Shown here piece by piece: positions 1 through 14,489 of a stretch of 64,000 nt of DNA. How positions within the stretch are numbered: the stretch's first letter is position 1; each line of letters starts with the position of its first letter. The notes below the pieces were generated by a model. It saw nothing but the letters and a program-made list of their open reading frames with translations. It was not told where the DNA came from and did no database searches. The stretch lies in the NCBI GenBank assembly GCA_002946415.1, contig NJPS01000037.1, positions 124,001 through 188,000 on the forward strand, in the 5' to 3' direction. A program made the position numbers and the translations under genes. Source of the stretch: Rutstroemia sp. NJR-2017a BVV2 (Eukaryota; Ascomycota; Leotiomycetes; Helotiales; Rutstroemiaceae).

Positions 1-1504
1 TTCACTCCCCTCTTGCGTACTCACCCCCAAACTCTTCCTCCTCTCCGCATAAATCTGTACTTCGCTACTCATAATAACCTCCAAACCTGTTATCCGCGAC
101 GGTGCTAATTCTCCGACATGACGAATATCGTCCAATTCGTGATCAGAGGATATAAAATACGAGTTGTACGATTTGAGATGCGAGGATTTTGGGCGGGGAT
201 TGATTTCTGGTTGTGAGTCGTGATGGCAACTTGTGATATGTGATAAGTCGTGAGTGCAGGAAAGACCTGGATCTTTCCAATTGGTGTTGGTGCTCGAAAC
301 TTTGGCGATTAGATCTGCCATTGACACTAGAATTCTGTTAACACTCCTACTCCCGAGGCTTGTAAGTAAAGTAACTTGTGTGATGTGGACATGTCGACGA
401 GGTGATCGAGATGTAATCAGAAGCAACCAATGAAATAGATAAAAGAATGCTCGTCTCATACTTTCAATTTTGAGCTTGACAATATAGGCAAATGGGTGGA
501 ATTGCATATAACTATATTATAACTTATTAACCTTGTAAAGCAAAAGAATGTTAATGGAGACATACACGAAGGAATTCTTTAAGCTCATCATACTAATGAT
601 AAGTATATCCATACTGAGTGAAAAGCCAATAATCCATATATTGAACCGAACGAGCCGGTTATATTTCACCACTGCTAGTGTTAGCTTGACAATCCTCGCC
701 AAAACTAGCTAATGCATTGGAAAGAAGGGTCGAATAGAAAGAGTGACAGCATATCACAAAACTAACCGACACTTATATCTATTTGGAAGGGGAGAAATAC
801 TCTGTCTACTTACATCCTTGATTCACAAGTTGAGCTTTGACGGTGTAGATAAAATACCAATTTAATGCTCCGTCAACTAAAAGATAGATGACTTTCTCGC
901 AGCGATCCCATATATTGTTGATATGCTTGTATTTAGCGGAAACCTGGAGCCTTGCAGGGACCCAGATGCAATATACAGAGATATTAACAGCTGTGATAAG
1001 AATAGCAACCCCTACTCTGAGTCTCATAGCTTTTTGTCGGTCTGTAAGGAGAACTGAAACTCTATTGATGATGATTTGAAGTAGAAACTGGACTTGAAGC
1101 GCCCATGTTGTAACTGCCTCAAATTTAGTATTTTACTGATATGTCGGAGGTCACAGACTTACGGATAATAAAGAAAAATGCAAAACTGTACAGTATTAGC
1201 TCAAGTGTCGAAGAGTCTGGCAAGCCTAGAAGGGTTACCTTGGAGGGATAATGTCGTTCAAATGGAGCCAACATATTATTGAAAATATAAGGCAAACCAA
1301 TATCTCAAGCCAAATCATCCAAATATAAGGGGAATTGAGCTTCGAGTATCCATATCTCCTCTTCATACCCGCCGTTTGCTTGATCGCAGTCCAAGTTGTA
1401 AGGAATCCAAATCCGATTGTAAAGCCCCATGCAAGAGATGCTAGCTGAAGGTCAGCTACAGTGACCGGCTCTGCAGTGTAGTGGTCAGAAAGTAGTGTTA
1501 TCAT
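1..1504 (-). CDS. Seven-helix fungal integral membrane protein (C-terminus off the window)
   Basis: Spliced by eye from six exons read leftwards: 1504-1239, 1185-1163, 1113-814, 671-566, 511-462 and 326-1. The 1071 nt are 357 codons with no stop, so the gene continues past base 1. All five introns have GT-AG ends; exon 2 is only 23 nt. The start chosen is the ATG at 1504, which opens a short extracellular N-terminus before the first helix. Hydrophobic segments can be placed at about residues 18-38, 57-79, 88-113, 131-155, 168-187, 203-225 and 228-245, followed by a hydrophilic tail of more than 100 residues. Seven helices plus a long cytoplasmic tail is the layout of fungal rhodopsin-like or GPCR-like membrane proteins. 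I recognise the layout but no ligand or catalytic motif, so function is not assigned. Intact within the visible part. Confidence 0.8.
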
Positions 1505-2819
1505 GATGGCTGTGTTTTTGTGACGATGACTATGAAGATAACGATGAGTAGAATAGGAAACGTAAAGATGGTAGAAGACAATATACACTGAATCCCAGAA
1601 GCTTATAGAGCTAGCAACGTAGAGATATTTATTGGCGTTTCTCCCTAAGTAAAGACAGATAGTGTCCTATGAGATCGTCAGGTGTGCTATGGCTTTCGAG
1701 GAATATTTAGTGGATTTATTATGAGATAATTAGGAAAGCGGGAATTTGATTGATCGGCGAGTAGAGTCACGACGCTAGCGAATTGGAAATCCTGGATTGT
1801 TGATAGCTTTTGGGCATGATACAAAGGGTTTCATGTCGATGCGAGAAAAAGGAATCAAAGGGTCCTGGCAACCCTTGACCCAACCGTGAGTCTGGGAAAA
1901 AAGTGGGTTGCCTCTTCGCAGTATGGTCGGCTTCAGCAACTAGACAGGTGGTAACCAATGCAAATGCTTGGCTCAAAAGCAATTCAGGGAGGTAAGTCAT
2001 CGGATGCCCGACGCCGTGCCGAAAGGTATGCTACCAAAGGCAAATCTAACGCAGCCCTACTGGACCTACCTTGAGGAGGTGTGCTGAATGCTGCATGGTG
2101 AGATACTGTGGCAGTAATTAGGAGTTTGCAGTGCTGCTTCATTGAAAGTGGCTGAATAGAGTTCTACTAGTTCTTCCTTAGCGGTACGGAAGCTTTCCCG
2201 CACAAAACTTGATGGAAAGGTCTGGTAGCACAGATCATTGTGAACGACTTAGTGATCCATAGCGTAAGCCACAGTCGGAATATGCCACTGCATGCATGAC
2301 TTGCATCCGGTTTGACATTGGCTGGAGACTTCCACTGCAGATTCTAATGGCCGTGAAAGTGCTAGCGCCAAGGGAGGCGGGAAGCTGCGGATGGTCGCCC
2401 GGTCGCTAAGTTCCGAAGCTTGTTAGCCTAGAGGCTAGGCCAAAGTCTTCGGTGGTAAGATTTGGTTTTAACTCGCTTGTGTTGAGCTGAGGAGGGGAAA
2501 GGGGGGTAGGGGAGCTATGCCTCGCGAATAAAACTAGAAATCATTTTGAGGTCGTTATCGCTACTGCAATATTTAGATTTTAAAGGTTTTGTATATTTGG
2601 TATATAACTTTTGAGTTTGGAGATTTGCTTTATTTTCTCACGCACGATCTAGTTCTGCCCAAGACTGGAGTCGAGAGGTATTTGGACTTGGAAATAGGAA
2701 AAGCTGGAACAATCTTAATATAGAAGGCTTCTATCAATAATAGCTTAGATATTTCTCGGAACCACCTTCCAATATACAAGATATCGCTGACGTATATTAT
2801 CGCATTCTGCTATTCTCTA
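1505..2819. other. Intergenic, nothing recognised
   Basis: About 1.3 kb between the membrane protein start and the zinc-cluster fragment. Only short unsupported reading frames occur. Presumably it includes the promoter of the leftward membrane protein gene. Confidence 0.5.
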
Positions 2820-3059
2820 CTATCCTTCTGACGGATAACGACAACGTTGCGGACATTTATACCACGTGCACTGCCCGCATGGCGGGCTTTTGCTGTCGCA
2901 CCGGTTTCTTCTGCGACGGCACTCTTCACACGATCGCGTTAAGTTTTCAGTTTTATGGTGCTCTATTTGGTGAGGCTTCGAAGGTCCGATTTCGGCGTTG
3001 TCTCGGCGAGCATGGAGTGGCTCACCAGCGGCCGAATGGGACGCTAATACATTGTACAT
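2820..3059 (-). pseudogene. Isolated Zn2Cys6 DNA-binding domain fragment
   Basis: A 79-residue frame from the ATG at 3059 contains one fungal binuclear zinc-cluster motif with spacing C-x2-C-x6-C-x6-C-x2-C-x8-C (around residues 44-72) and the basic run CEECRRRRNRC. This domain normally opens a transcription factor of 500-900 residues, but the frame stops at 2820 right after the last cysteine. The next kilobase on this strand has no long frame. A possible donor (GGATA/GTAGAG) overlaps the stop, so a first exon of a longer gene cannot be excluded, yet no middle homology region is visible downstream. I read it as a truncated or decayed transcription factor gene; a single-domain DNA-binding protein is the alternative. 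Confidence 0.5.
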
Positions 3060-3627
3060 AGAGACCGACGGTGATAAATTCGTCCGGCGCTCGCAAAGTT
3101 GATGGTTATAGAACTGGTATGATTCTGAATAGGTGGTAGGAGGTCAACCCCTCTTCAATTTTATCAGCAGCCAGATATGGCCCAAGCGTCACCACAAGCA
3201 ACCTCATCTGCATGTCATCTTTGTCCTCATGTCAAGAGTTGTAGAGGGTTTCTACAATCGTCTATTCTAAATTATCAGCTTTGCTGGATGTTAGTGGAAA
3301 ACAACATGACGTAGGTGCTACAGCTTCTGGGTGAGGTTTTCAGGAACCTGTTTCGGAGACACATAGTTAGATAGCACAGCCTTGGGAGATAATTAGATTA
3401 CTTTGCGTTTGCGTAGGGCAGTCAAAATGAATTTGGCCCAAATCTATCAAGATATGCTATGTTTGGGATATCATATGCACTATAGAACTATACCAATGGT
3501 GCAATTCAAAGATTCTTCCAATAAAGGCCTCATTTCAGACACCAACCAACTTCGTCACACTCCTCCATACACTCCTCCATACATTGGCCATGAGCACGAG
3601 CGACCTGGAATACACTGAGATATGGTA
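3060..3627. other. Intergenic, nothing recognised
   Basis: Short frames only. No transposon ends, repeats or RNA genes seen. Confidence 0.4.
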
Positions 3628-4673
3628 CTAATACCGTAACCCAAGTATCTCTTTAGTTTGTTCTACAGTGCTTTTATCTGCCATTACCAGACGGAAGTCC
3701 GTTTCCTGCTTAAGATATTCAAACCAGCTCATTGAGATATAATTCTGATAATCAGAGCTATTCGGGTTCACAAGCTCCTTGAGCCATGTTTCCCTGAGCT
3801 TTGAATTTGTACCCGTCTCGCCTATGGCAAATGGTTTCTGTTCAGCAGCAGCGAACTGGTCGTAGAAGTCCTTATAGCACCACTCGAAGGTCTGGTTCAA
3901 GCTTTGAGGGTAACAATCGATTCCCACAAGATCGACAGTATCATCACCTGGATACCAATTGTCCAGGTCCGAAGCCGAATTTCCGCCTAGATTATTGGGT
4001 GACCAGAACATTGATACCAGAGGATTATCAGATACTGCTCTGGCCACGTTCTTCCATGCGATTATGTACTCAGCGGGCGTTCCATAATATGGAGGCTCAG
4101 CTGTCTCCGAAGTTCATTAGCAATGATTTGTGAGCTGGGATAGGTTGCCTTCTTACAGGGTCGACATACCAGTTCATCTCATGGGTGAAGCGAAGCCAGA
4201 CCACAACTCCTTTATCTGTGAAGTAACTCATGACCTTTGCAACCTGAGTCGCTACTTCAGGTGTGAAACCGAAGAATCCACTGGATAGCGTAGGCATTAC
4301 GGAAGGTATGAAAACAGCATCTGACGTAATTACATCGTCGTACTCCTCTAGGAGTTCATAGCTATTATAGCTGTCGGAGTCCAAATGAGAGTACATCCCG
4401 TAAGTGCTTGACATGGCACCCAGTTTTTGATTGATCTTCTGCATTGTGTATCTTGGGGGTGTGACGCCCTCGGTAGCATTGCCATTGGATGGGACCCATC
4501 CAATAGCCACACCATCTGTCTTCAGACCACACCATGGCAGTCCGTAGTCATCAACTAAATTAGTTGGAATGACATGTCAGAAGGTGCCTCTATGTACCTA
4601 GTGCCATCCATTGAGGAGATCTCTCGTGTTGAACAATCGGACCATAGAATTCCACGCCCAAGAAAGGATCACG
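3628..4673 (-). pseudogene. GH26-type secreted glycosidase (beta-mannanase-like), broken or unresolved 5' end
   Basis: Three exon pieces can be joined: the reading open from 4673 to 4598, then 4554-4157, then 4104-3628 (the last exon could equally start at 4095 in the same frame). The protein has the GH26-like acid/base region WLRFTHEMNWY and a later IGETGTNS strand that fits the catalytic nucleophile. GH26 enzymes cleave beta-1,4-mannan; in a fungus this would be a secreted plant cell wall enzyme. The N-terminal exon is open back only to a TAA at 4676-4674 and has no usable acceptor or signal peptide in frame. A short hydrophobic signal-like peptide (MLFFKYLVRYAV) is encoded just upstream near 4727 but ends in TGA. 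Either a frameshift has cut off the secretion signal, or the first exon is misread. Fold and family are fairly secure; intactness is doubtful. Confidence 0.6.
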
Positions 4674-5159
4674 TTAATGGTTATTGGATATCACACAGCA
4701 TAGCGCACGAGGTACTTGAAGAAAAGCATGGTACGCCCATCTTTCATCTCGAGGCATTCTTCATCTCATAGGCGACTCCTATGAGAACATCGCACCAAGT
4801 TTTGCAGCTCCTTCACAATGCTTCGTAGGCAGACTAACCTCCTAGACTTTGCTTCAACATGGATCTACTCAGCAACAATCAGCATGTGGAAGATCGTGAT
4901 GACGTGACGAACCTACCACCCGCGACGTGGAGATCTTGAATAAATCTAATCTAATAAAGCTCGAACATTATTAGAATGCAGGAACACGAGTATCAGTTGA
5001 GATTGTTGCTCTAGTAAGTTTATAATCAATTCCTGTACCATTATGACACTAAAGATATTGTCTTGTAGGCTGCGATTCTGGGTCCTAATAAGCCGATAAC
5101 ATGGGGAAAGGATAAGTTTATATAATATCTTAGACCTATAGGAGGTTCCCATAGACCTA
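4674..5159. other. Intergenic
   Basis: Contains the signal-like peptide near 4727 described with the GH26 gene. No other gene seen. Confidence 0.35.
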
Positions 5160-5402
5160 TGGGGGATATAGACCGCTCGGAGGTTCCACGCCAACCTCTT
5201 CAGCGACTTCATCTGTAGCCTCTTAATCGTTATAGAAGCTAATGATGACTCGATCGCCTTTCTTGATGAACTGCACGAGATCTCTGGCCTCTTCCACGAT
5301 AGCGACAGTTTCATGACCAAATGTATAATGTGGCTTGGTGGGCCATCTTCCATGGTAGATGTGCAGACTAGGTTTTCAAGTACCAGCAAACTCGTGTCTC
5401 GC
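5160..5402 (-). pseudogene. Zinc-type alcohol dehydrogenase (GroES-like domain) fragment
   Basis: One frame reads ARHEFAGT, stop, then LHIYHGRWPTKPHYTFGHE and KKGDRVIISFYND, then another stop. HIYHG followed by GHE and a GDRV turn is the catalytic GroES-like domain of medium-chain alcohol/polyol dehydrogenases, where the His and Glu bind the catalytic zinc. No Rossmann domain follows. A long frame on the same strand (4946-5404) is out of phase and is a shadow. The TGA and TAA stops could come from C-to-T changes in CGA and CAA codons, as expected from RIP, but this is inference. A dead gene fragment, probably of a sorbitol/threonine-dehydrogenase-like enzyme. Confidence 0.5.
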
Positions 5403-8544
<3,142 letters not shown>

Positions 8545-9668
8545 ATAATGTATATGTATTAATGCTGCTCAAGCGCCCTGTACGGTCTAGCCTCGTGCCA
8601 TCTCACCGATGAGAAATATGAGACATTATCCCGTATGAGGCAATGGTTACAGATCTTTTGCTCGGTGCGCTCTCACAAGTGATTTGATTCGGATAATAGA
8701 AGAGTGACTGAGTCCTTTTTTACCTGATTAGGCAAGTCCACGAGAGGACTGGCCTCTTGCTGTGTCATTCTTAATGATCAGAATCCCGGAGGGCGAAAGA
8801 GCGCGAACAACGGACCAAGCCCGAGCCTGTTGGCTAGAACGATCCACAATGACCAGCCGGACAAGTCCAGATGACAGCGTTCGTGTGTTATTCTATTCTC
8901 TACTTATCTCTACTTTATGAAAGTACAAACTCATCTTACAAATCATTAATCGAGTTTATAAGTATCCAAAATAATATTTTGGTGATGATGTGAGGTGAAG
9001 CTGGAGCTTTCAAGCTTCAATAGACCTTGCACCCCCAACTCCCACTATTACATCATTGCACCAAAATATCACCAGATCTAACATACTTGAAGTACCCATT
9101 CATGTACCAAAATCGACCACTTTATATATCACTCCATATCACCACACCTACAGCTCTCATAAAGACTCCGGCAGAATGGTCAATCTCTACATTTCATACT
9201 GCGCCGTCCCATCGCAGCAGCTACTTCCTCCACCAATCGCACGATATCAGTTCGCACTCCTACGTCGGCTTTGATGGCCACGAAGTCCTCGCCCGCTTTT
9301 TTGAGGACTCCGGGACAAATTCAGCCTCGTCTGACAGGTGTTGCTGGCGCATGGCGAGACCAGAACCAATGAGCGTGAAGGTGGTATTGGCGAGAAGAGG
9401 CATCTATCCAATTGGCAGGCTCAGAGCGGCAGAGGAGAACCCAGCTCCCCCACTTGTTTATACCCAGGCAAATTGTACACAACATTGTAGGCGGACGCTC
9501 TGGCATCTATATCTAGATATTATATACAATATCCTAAGTAATATAGTTATAATAATCTATACATATAGATATGTTTCGGATATATTAAGTTATATATTAT
9601 AAACAAATATTATAAATATCTTAAATTTTTATTACAGATATTTATTAGTTAAATATAAATTTTAAAAA
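8545..9668. other. Intergenic with AT-rich tract
   Basis: Bases 9510-9668 are strongly AT-rich (repeated tata/atta), a likely RIP-affected remnant that also overlaps the last codons of the leftward gene ending at 9669. A mixed reading frame at 9027-9602 is not supported. Confidence 0.4.
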
Positions 9669-11595
9669 TCAAGTTAACTCAAAGAAATTAAAGATTAAAA
9701 ATCCTAAACTAAATAAATAGATATTCCGCAAACTTTTTATTGCGACTGCAAATGATGTTTTGGTAGAGTTGATTATACTCTGGCCTTTATATGATAAATC
9801 GATCTTGGCATCTTCCCTTGTATACGCCGCAACTCCTAGAGGAAGGCCATCAGCGACTGTGAAGTTGAATGACTGACCTGGCGAGGCAGACGACGATCGG
9901 AGATATTCGAGCCCAGCTGAGTCAAAAACCGAAAGATCCAAGACAGACCCGTCAAACCCGAATGAGACATTATACGTTCCAGCCGGTAATTCGGGGAGAG
10001 ATCCAAAGACCCAGCCAACGCCGCTCCTGGCGCCGGGACGACGATCTTGTAGCCATGAGCTGTTGGATCCAGAAAACTCGTTTGCCACGACGCGTTTCTG
10101 CACGCTTTCGGTGTGGTCATACGAGTTAGTCGTTGAACGCTTATGCTTGGTAGCGGATGCGAACGTACCACAGGTCGGAATGACTCGGACGATGAACTTT
10201 TGTTGTGGTTGCAATTTGTAGAGCCAGCGGTAGCTTTGTATCAGTTTGCCGCCGAGTTGGTTCTGGAGTTTATCGATGCACATGACATGTGAGCCTTGGG
10301 CGCTTTCAACACTACTGGCTGTGGGAGTTAGCAATGATTATGGGTGCGGCTTATTGTGACATACCTGGTGGAAACTCATCACATTCGTTCTCGCGGGGGT
10401 AGTTGGTGTTTTGTTTCTGTCCGATACCTGATCATGAAGTCAGGCATCAGTTCATGGTTTGGGAAGATCTACCTACTGCTACAGTATCCCGAAGGACAGT
10501 TTTTCCGTCTCCTCGTCGTTGCGCCAGCCGGGCCATCACCAGCCCAAGTGAGAAGAAGCTCGTCGGTGCCACCGAATTGACTGATCCCTAGTAAATGTCA
10601 GTGGAACTAAGAAATGGCCTGTGCAACAGAGTGCAAATTACCTTTGCATGTGCTCTCTATGAGCTCGTCAGTCTCACCGGGGAACCATGGGAAGAGCATG
10701 ACCGGGATTTTCTCATCATCTATCTCACAGAAATCCTCAAGACCGCTATCAGACTCATCTTGCCGCTTGGAAAATGTTGGATTGGAAGCACTCCAGTTGT
10801 GCAGGTCTTTGATAGGCTCCGGAATTGCGGTTCTTTTTGTGTTCGGAATGGAGTATGATGGCGTGCTCTTACATTTCAATTTTGGAGGCTTCGGATCTTT
10901 CGGTAGACTGGGCGATGGACTTGGTTGACGTGGTGGACTCGGGTTCGCAGCTCTAGATGTTGACGATGATGTTGACGATGATGTTGACGTGGAAGTGGTA
11001 GATCGTATAGCCTCACATTTTCCAGGGTTGGAAATGCTGCATTTGGTTCCCGCGTAACAACCTGTAATTCCCAAAATCAGTTTTAGGTCAACTAGTCACT
11101 TTGAAGCTTACATTTTCCATCCTCACAAGCGCTCATTCCGGGAAGACAGCAAGTCTCCCTTCCACCAGGCGATTTTAAACACACATATCCTTGGTTGCAA
11201 GCACCCGTTGAGCAGCAAGTTTGCCCAGGTGAAAGACATAACCCCTTGCCGCAAGTTTCGGATGCTTTCGGACAGCATCCTTTTGGGTTACTATAGCAGT
11301 TTGACTCGACTTCGCAGCAGCCGTTGACATTCGTGCAGCAATATTGGCCAGCCAAACAGCAGCCACGAGCACCACAATCGACGGGTGCGTTTGAGGGGCA
11401 GACTGCCTGTTGTCGCCGAATTAGCTGCAGCAGGTCTAAACTTCCTCGAGGGCTTTCGACGCCAAAGATCTGAAGACCTCCAGTGAGATCGTTGAGAAAA
11501 CCACCCTGGAAAGAAGCAAGCTGGGCAGAGGCAAAGTGGAATATGAGAACGATTGAGACTGTCCAAAGCGACCGGATTCTACCTTGAAGTTCCAT
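9669..11595 (-). CDS. Secreted cysteine-rich protein with NucA/NucB-type nuclease domain
   Basis: Five exons read leftwards: 11595-11112, 11061-10642, 10587-10477, 10427-10365 and 10318-9669, giving 575 residues. The ATG at 11595 begins a signal peptide (MELQGRIRSLWTVSIVLIF). Residues about 60-170 are a dense cysteine module with repeated CC pairs (CGARGCC, YCC, GCC, TCC). A Ser/Thr/Pro linker at about 180-240 follows. Exons 3-5 encode RRRKNCPSGYC, then NYPRENECDEFPPASS. The CDEFPxAS motif is the core of the DNase NucA/NucB fold, best known from secreted bacterial nucleases and found in some fungal killer-toxin-like proteins. After it comes a Cys-poor tail of about 200 residues. It is probably an exported nuclease; target and activity are unknown. 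The last 30 residues lie in AT-rich DNA, so the C-terminus may be altered. Domain call from motif only. Confidence 0.72.
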
Positions 11596-12151
11596 CTTAT
11601 CCGATAATACTGACTTCAAGCTAGCGAGACCTCCGAAGATCGTGTAGTGGATCAGTCGGAGGACTTTCATGCGGAGAAGAGGATATAGAGAACGGTGGAA
11701 CGAATCTTCTCCAGGATCAAAACTTTTTCTGTTATATAGCTCGTATCCTTTCGATCCCATTTCAAACTATACCCTAGTAAAGATAGCGCAGCCATTAATG
11801 ATCTAATTTGCTCATCGCCCAGAACGTGGCTAGAGGTTGTTCCAATCCGCGGCCTCAATATAGCCTCAATTTGGCTTTGTATATAATTCCAGCTTTGATA
11901 TAGTTTTGGTTATACTATAGTATTAATTGCTATTCTAGAATATAATATTTCAAATAAAATAAAAATAATATTATAATATTAAAGTTAAAATCTATATCCA
12001 AATTAATTTTAAATATTTTTAGTTTTTGATTTTTATTTGATAATATAAATTAATATTTAAATTCAACATTTAAATAATTTCTTAAACATAAACTAATTAA
12101 TTAGCATTTTTAATTTCGACGAAAAGAGTTAATATACTTTAATATCAATAT

Positions 12152-12199
12152 CAGCCCGAGTGTTAACCCAAGTGTCAGCCCGAGTATCAGCCTGTTGAG
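12152..12199 (+). repeat. Four-unit 12-bp tandem repeat with RIP-like unit
   Basis: Units read tcagcccgagtg, ttaacccaagtg, tcagcccgagta and tcagcctgttga. Unit 2 differs from unit 1 by one C-to-T and two G-to-A changes, which is the RIP pattern. Confidence 0.6.
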
Positions 12200-12949
12200 G
12201 TTGTGGTGTGCGGCGCAGCAAGAAGCTTTCAGCGCAGACATGGATCGCTCCTTCCCGATTTTCAGGATGCGACGAGGCAACCTCGCACCTGCAACTCATT
12301 CTAAGGGAATTACGTCCTAACTTCGAGATATGACTGTTGCAAAATCTCTTGGGAACTGTTGGGACGAGTGGCAAAGCGCATTCACTCGTACTGGAGGTAA
12401 TCTCCACCACTTTTAAGTGAATGGAATTTGTAATTAGTCTACAGCATTGCACCATTTCTGGTGCATATAATAAGGGCTACAATGCACACCCAGAATAAAA
12501 GAACGATGCATCATCAACTGTTAATTTGGCCACTTCATAGTAGTGGGTAAGGTGACGAACTAACCTGATATATACCAACAGGAACTTTGCATCTATACTC
12601 TCCCGGCGTTGCGATCGCTTTTCATGATATGCGGGAGGGCAACTACTGTATAACCATCTTCTCACCCGCAAGTGACACGACTCCAACCTTAGCAGCCTTA
12701 TCCGGAAGTTAGGTGGTGGACTGGACCATCTCTAGATCTCAAAGATAGAGGATCCTGTATAGCGAGAGGGAAAATGGCTTATAGAGAAGATACATCGATA
12801 GTATAGCATGGATGGAAAAATCCTCGGGACGAGGTTCGAGTTGCTGGTCAGCAACTGCATTGAAATGTAATATTGGTCCTCCATATATTGTCTATCTTCT
12901 TATTTAGCTTTGAGTAACATAGCCTTATAGTTTATCTAACCTTGTTTAT

Positions 12950-13000
12950 CGGCTGATTAATCTCCCCTTCCCCGCTCCTGCGGGTGGTCAGCTCCTTAAA
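12950..13000 (+). repeat. GATTAATCTCC repeat, copy 1
   Basis: The core gattaatctccccttccccgc matches two other copies, at about 14361 and 33540. No gene is seen directly downstream of this copy. Confidence 0.55.
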
Positions 13001-13840
13001 CCTCAGCTCTTTCATTCCATCCTTTGACGCCAGGTTACACATTGGCTTTGTAACACCCACTTTGATAGTAAGCAACCTCTGCTTCCCCGCTTCTCTAGGT
13101 GAACGATCTGCACTTACCTCCTATTGTCCCTACTAGCCCGTTTTTTTCAAAGACATTGTCGTTGAACATATATCTGCCTTACAGGATATACGAAAGGACG
13201 AAAATAGCTTAGATTGAATAGTTCGAATGTTTCGGACCAAACTCTCTGAAATCGCTCCAAAGGAAGATATCTCTCTAAATTGGCGGTCGGCAGGGAATAT
13301 AAGTATAATATCGAATCTTGCGAGGCAGAAATAGGCAGCAAGTTAAACAGCCATATATATGGGCTCGTAAGTGTGGCTTGGAAGACAAACCGAATTTCTG
13401 AAGCGCAAGGGCATTGGAAAACAAGTAGATGATTGGTTGGTTAAAGCTTCTGCCAAGAAGCAAAATAAATATGTCGATGGTCAAGCTTTCTTCGCATTAA
13501 ATGTTCATTCAAGGCTCCAAGACGCCTCGTTCTTATGCAGGACAATTCATACTACCTATATGAGGCAGGTTAGACATCAAGTACATTCTGCAGCACACAT
13601 TCTACGTCTCACTTCGCCCTGCCAATTCGCCCTGTGCAGCAAAATACGCCAAGTGAATCTACGAAAGAAGCAGTGTAGACTACAGTAATCCATTTACGAT
13701 CTACAGTCGCAGTACGTAGCACAACATCCCCGCTGACCGAAAGATCTGAAGTACGAGTTTGACAATATCAGGTTGGTGGAAATCTCAGACGATCACTAAA
13801 AACTAGAAACTAGAGTGACTTCTTCATTTATTCACTGCTT

Positions 13841-14197
13841 TCAAAGTTCAGGTTTGATCACTTGTTCATCCTTTTCACAGCCATCAGGCATAAGGCAGGC
13901 GTTGAATCCATCCACCATACCCCTTCTAGCCACTATGCCAGCACCTCTTGCAACAGCAAACAAGCTCTCCTCGCCGTTATCAGTATAACTTTCTACCAAT
14001 CCAAACCTTCTTTCCGGCTTATGTTTCTCCATAATAACCCTAATGATCCATCGAAGTTCCTCTTCCGCGTCACTACCTTCAAAACCCAGGAAAATAATCC
14101 GGTCAACACTTTCTTCCTCCGTAACAGAATCCTCAATCACCCTCTTCACATCCTCCCAGTATTTCTCCGGGTTCTTTGTACGGAGCGGTGAACCTTT
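13841..14197 (-). pseudogene. 3' part of an unrecognised protein gene, truncated at an AT-rich tract
   Basis: The frame is open from about 14197 to the stop at 13841 and reads as ordinary protein, with charged helices, the segment DRIIFLGFEGSDAEEEL and the C-terminal stretch FAVARGAGIVARR. The latter loosely recalls the AVARGAA helix at the end of Hsp70/actin-type ATPase domains. That is only a hint. Upstream the frame is cut by a stop and then runs into an AT-rich tract (14220-14330), so the 5' half is missing. Best read as the surviving tail of a larger gene. Confidence 0.4.
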
Positions 14198-14199
14198 TC

Positions 14200-14489
14200 C
14201 CGAGTTCAGAGAGAGTTATAAAAATATTACTAGATTATAATAATATAGTTAGAGTTTAAATATAAAGTTTTAATTAAAGATAAACTAATTATTATCAATT
14301 ATTTTTCTTTATTACTGTTCTTTATAAATAGAATCTTCGGGGTAGAAGCCCCGCTCCTCGCTCGATTAATCTCCGCTTCCCCTCTTCTGCAGGTAATTAG
14401 CCCCCGAAACCTGGAATCCCCCTTCTATACCCTCTAACAATTCGTCATCGCATCGTTACTCGTCCTCTTCGAGCCTATCTATATTATAG
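14200..14489. other. AT-rich tract plus GATTAATCTCC repeat copy 2; leader of the HET gene
   Basis: Bases 14220-14335 are AT-rich. A small hairpin (cggggtagaagccccg) follows. Then comes cgattaatctccgcttcccc at about 14361-14380, shared with the sequences near 12957 and 33540. Confidence 0.5.

Larger units (their letters stand above)
11596..13840. other. Intergenic with AT-rich island and short repeats
   Basis: An AT-rich island spans about 11880-12130. Bases 12150-12200 hold a 12-bp tandem repeat (see repeats). A copy of the GATTAATCTCC motif lies near 12957. The short frames between 12129 and 13690 show no recognisable protein. Confidence 0.4.

Noticed and set aside
1767..2000. 77-codon minus-strand frame
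   Set aside because: No recognisable motif, no splice partners, composition typical of chance frames.
9027..9602. 191-codon frame, with a nearby short MVNLYISYCAVPSQQL frame resembling small mitochondrial ATP synthase subunits
   Set aside because: The similarity covers only a few residues, the frame has no splice model that continues it, and the 3' half lies in AT-rich DNA.
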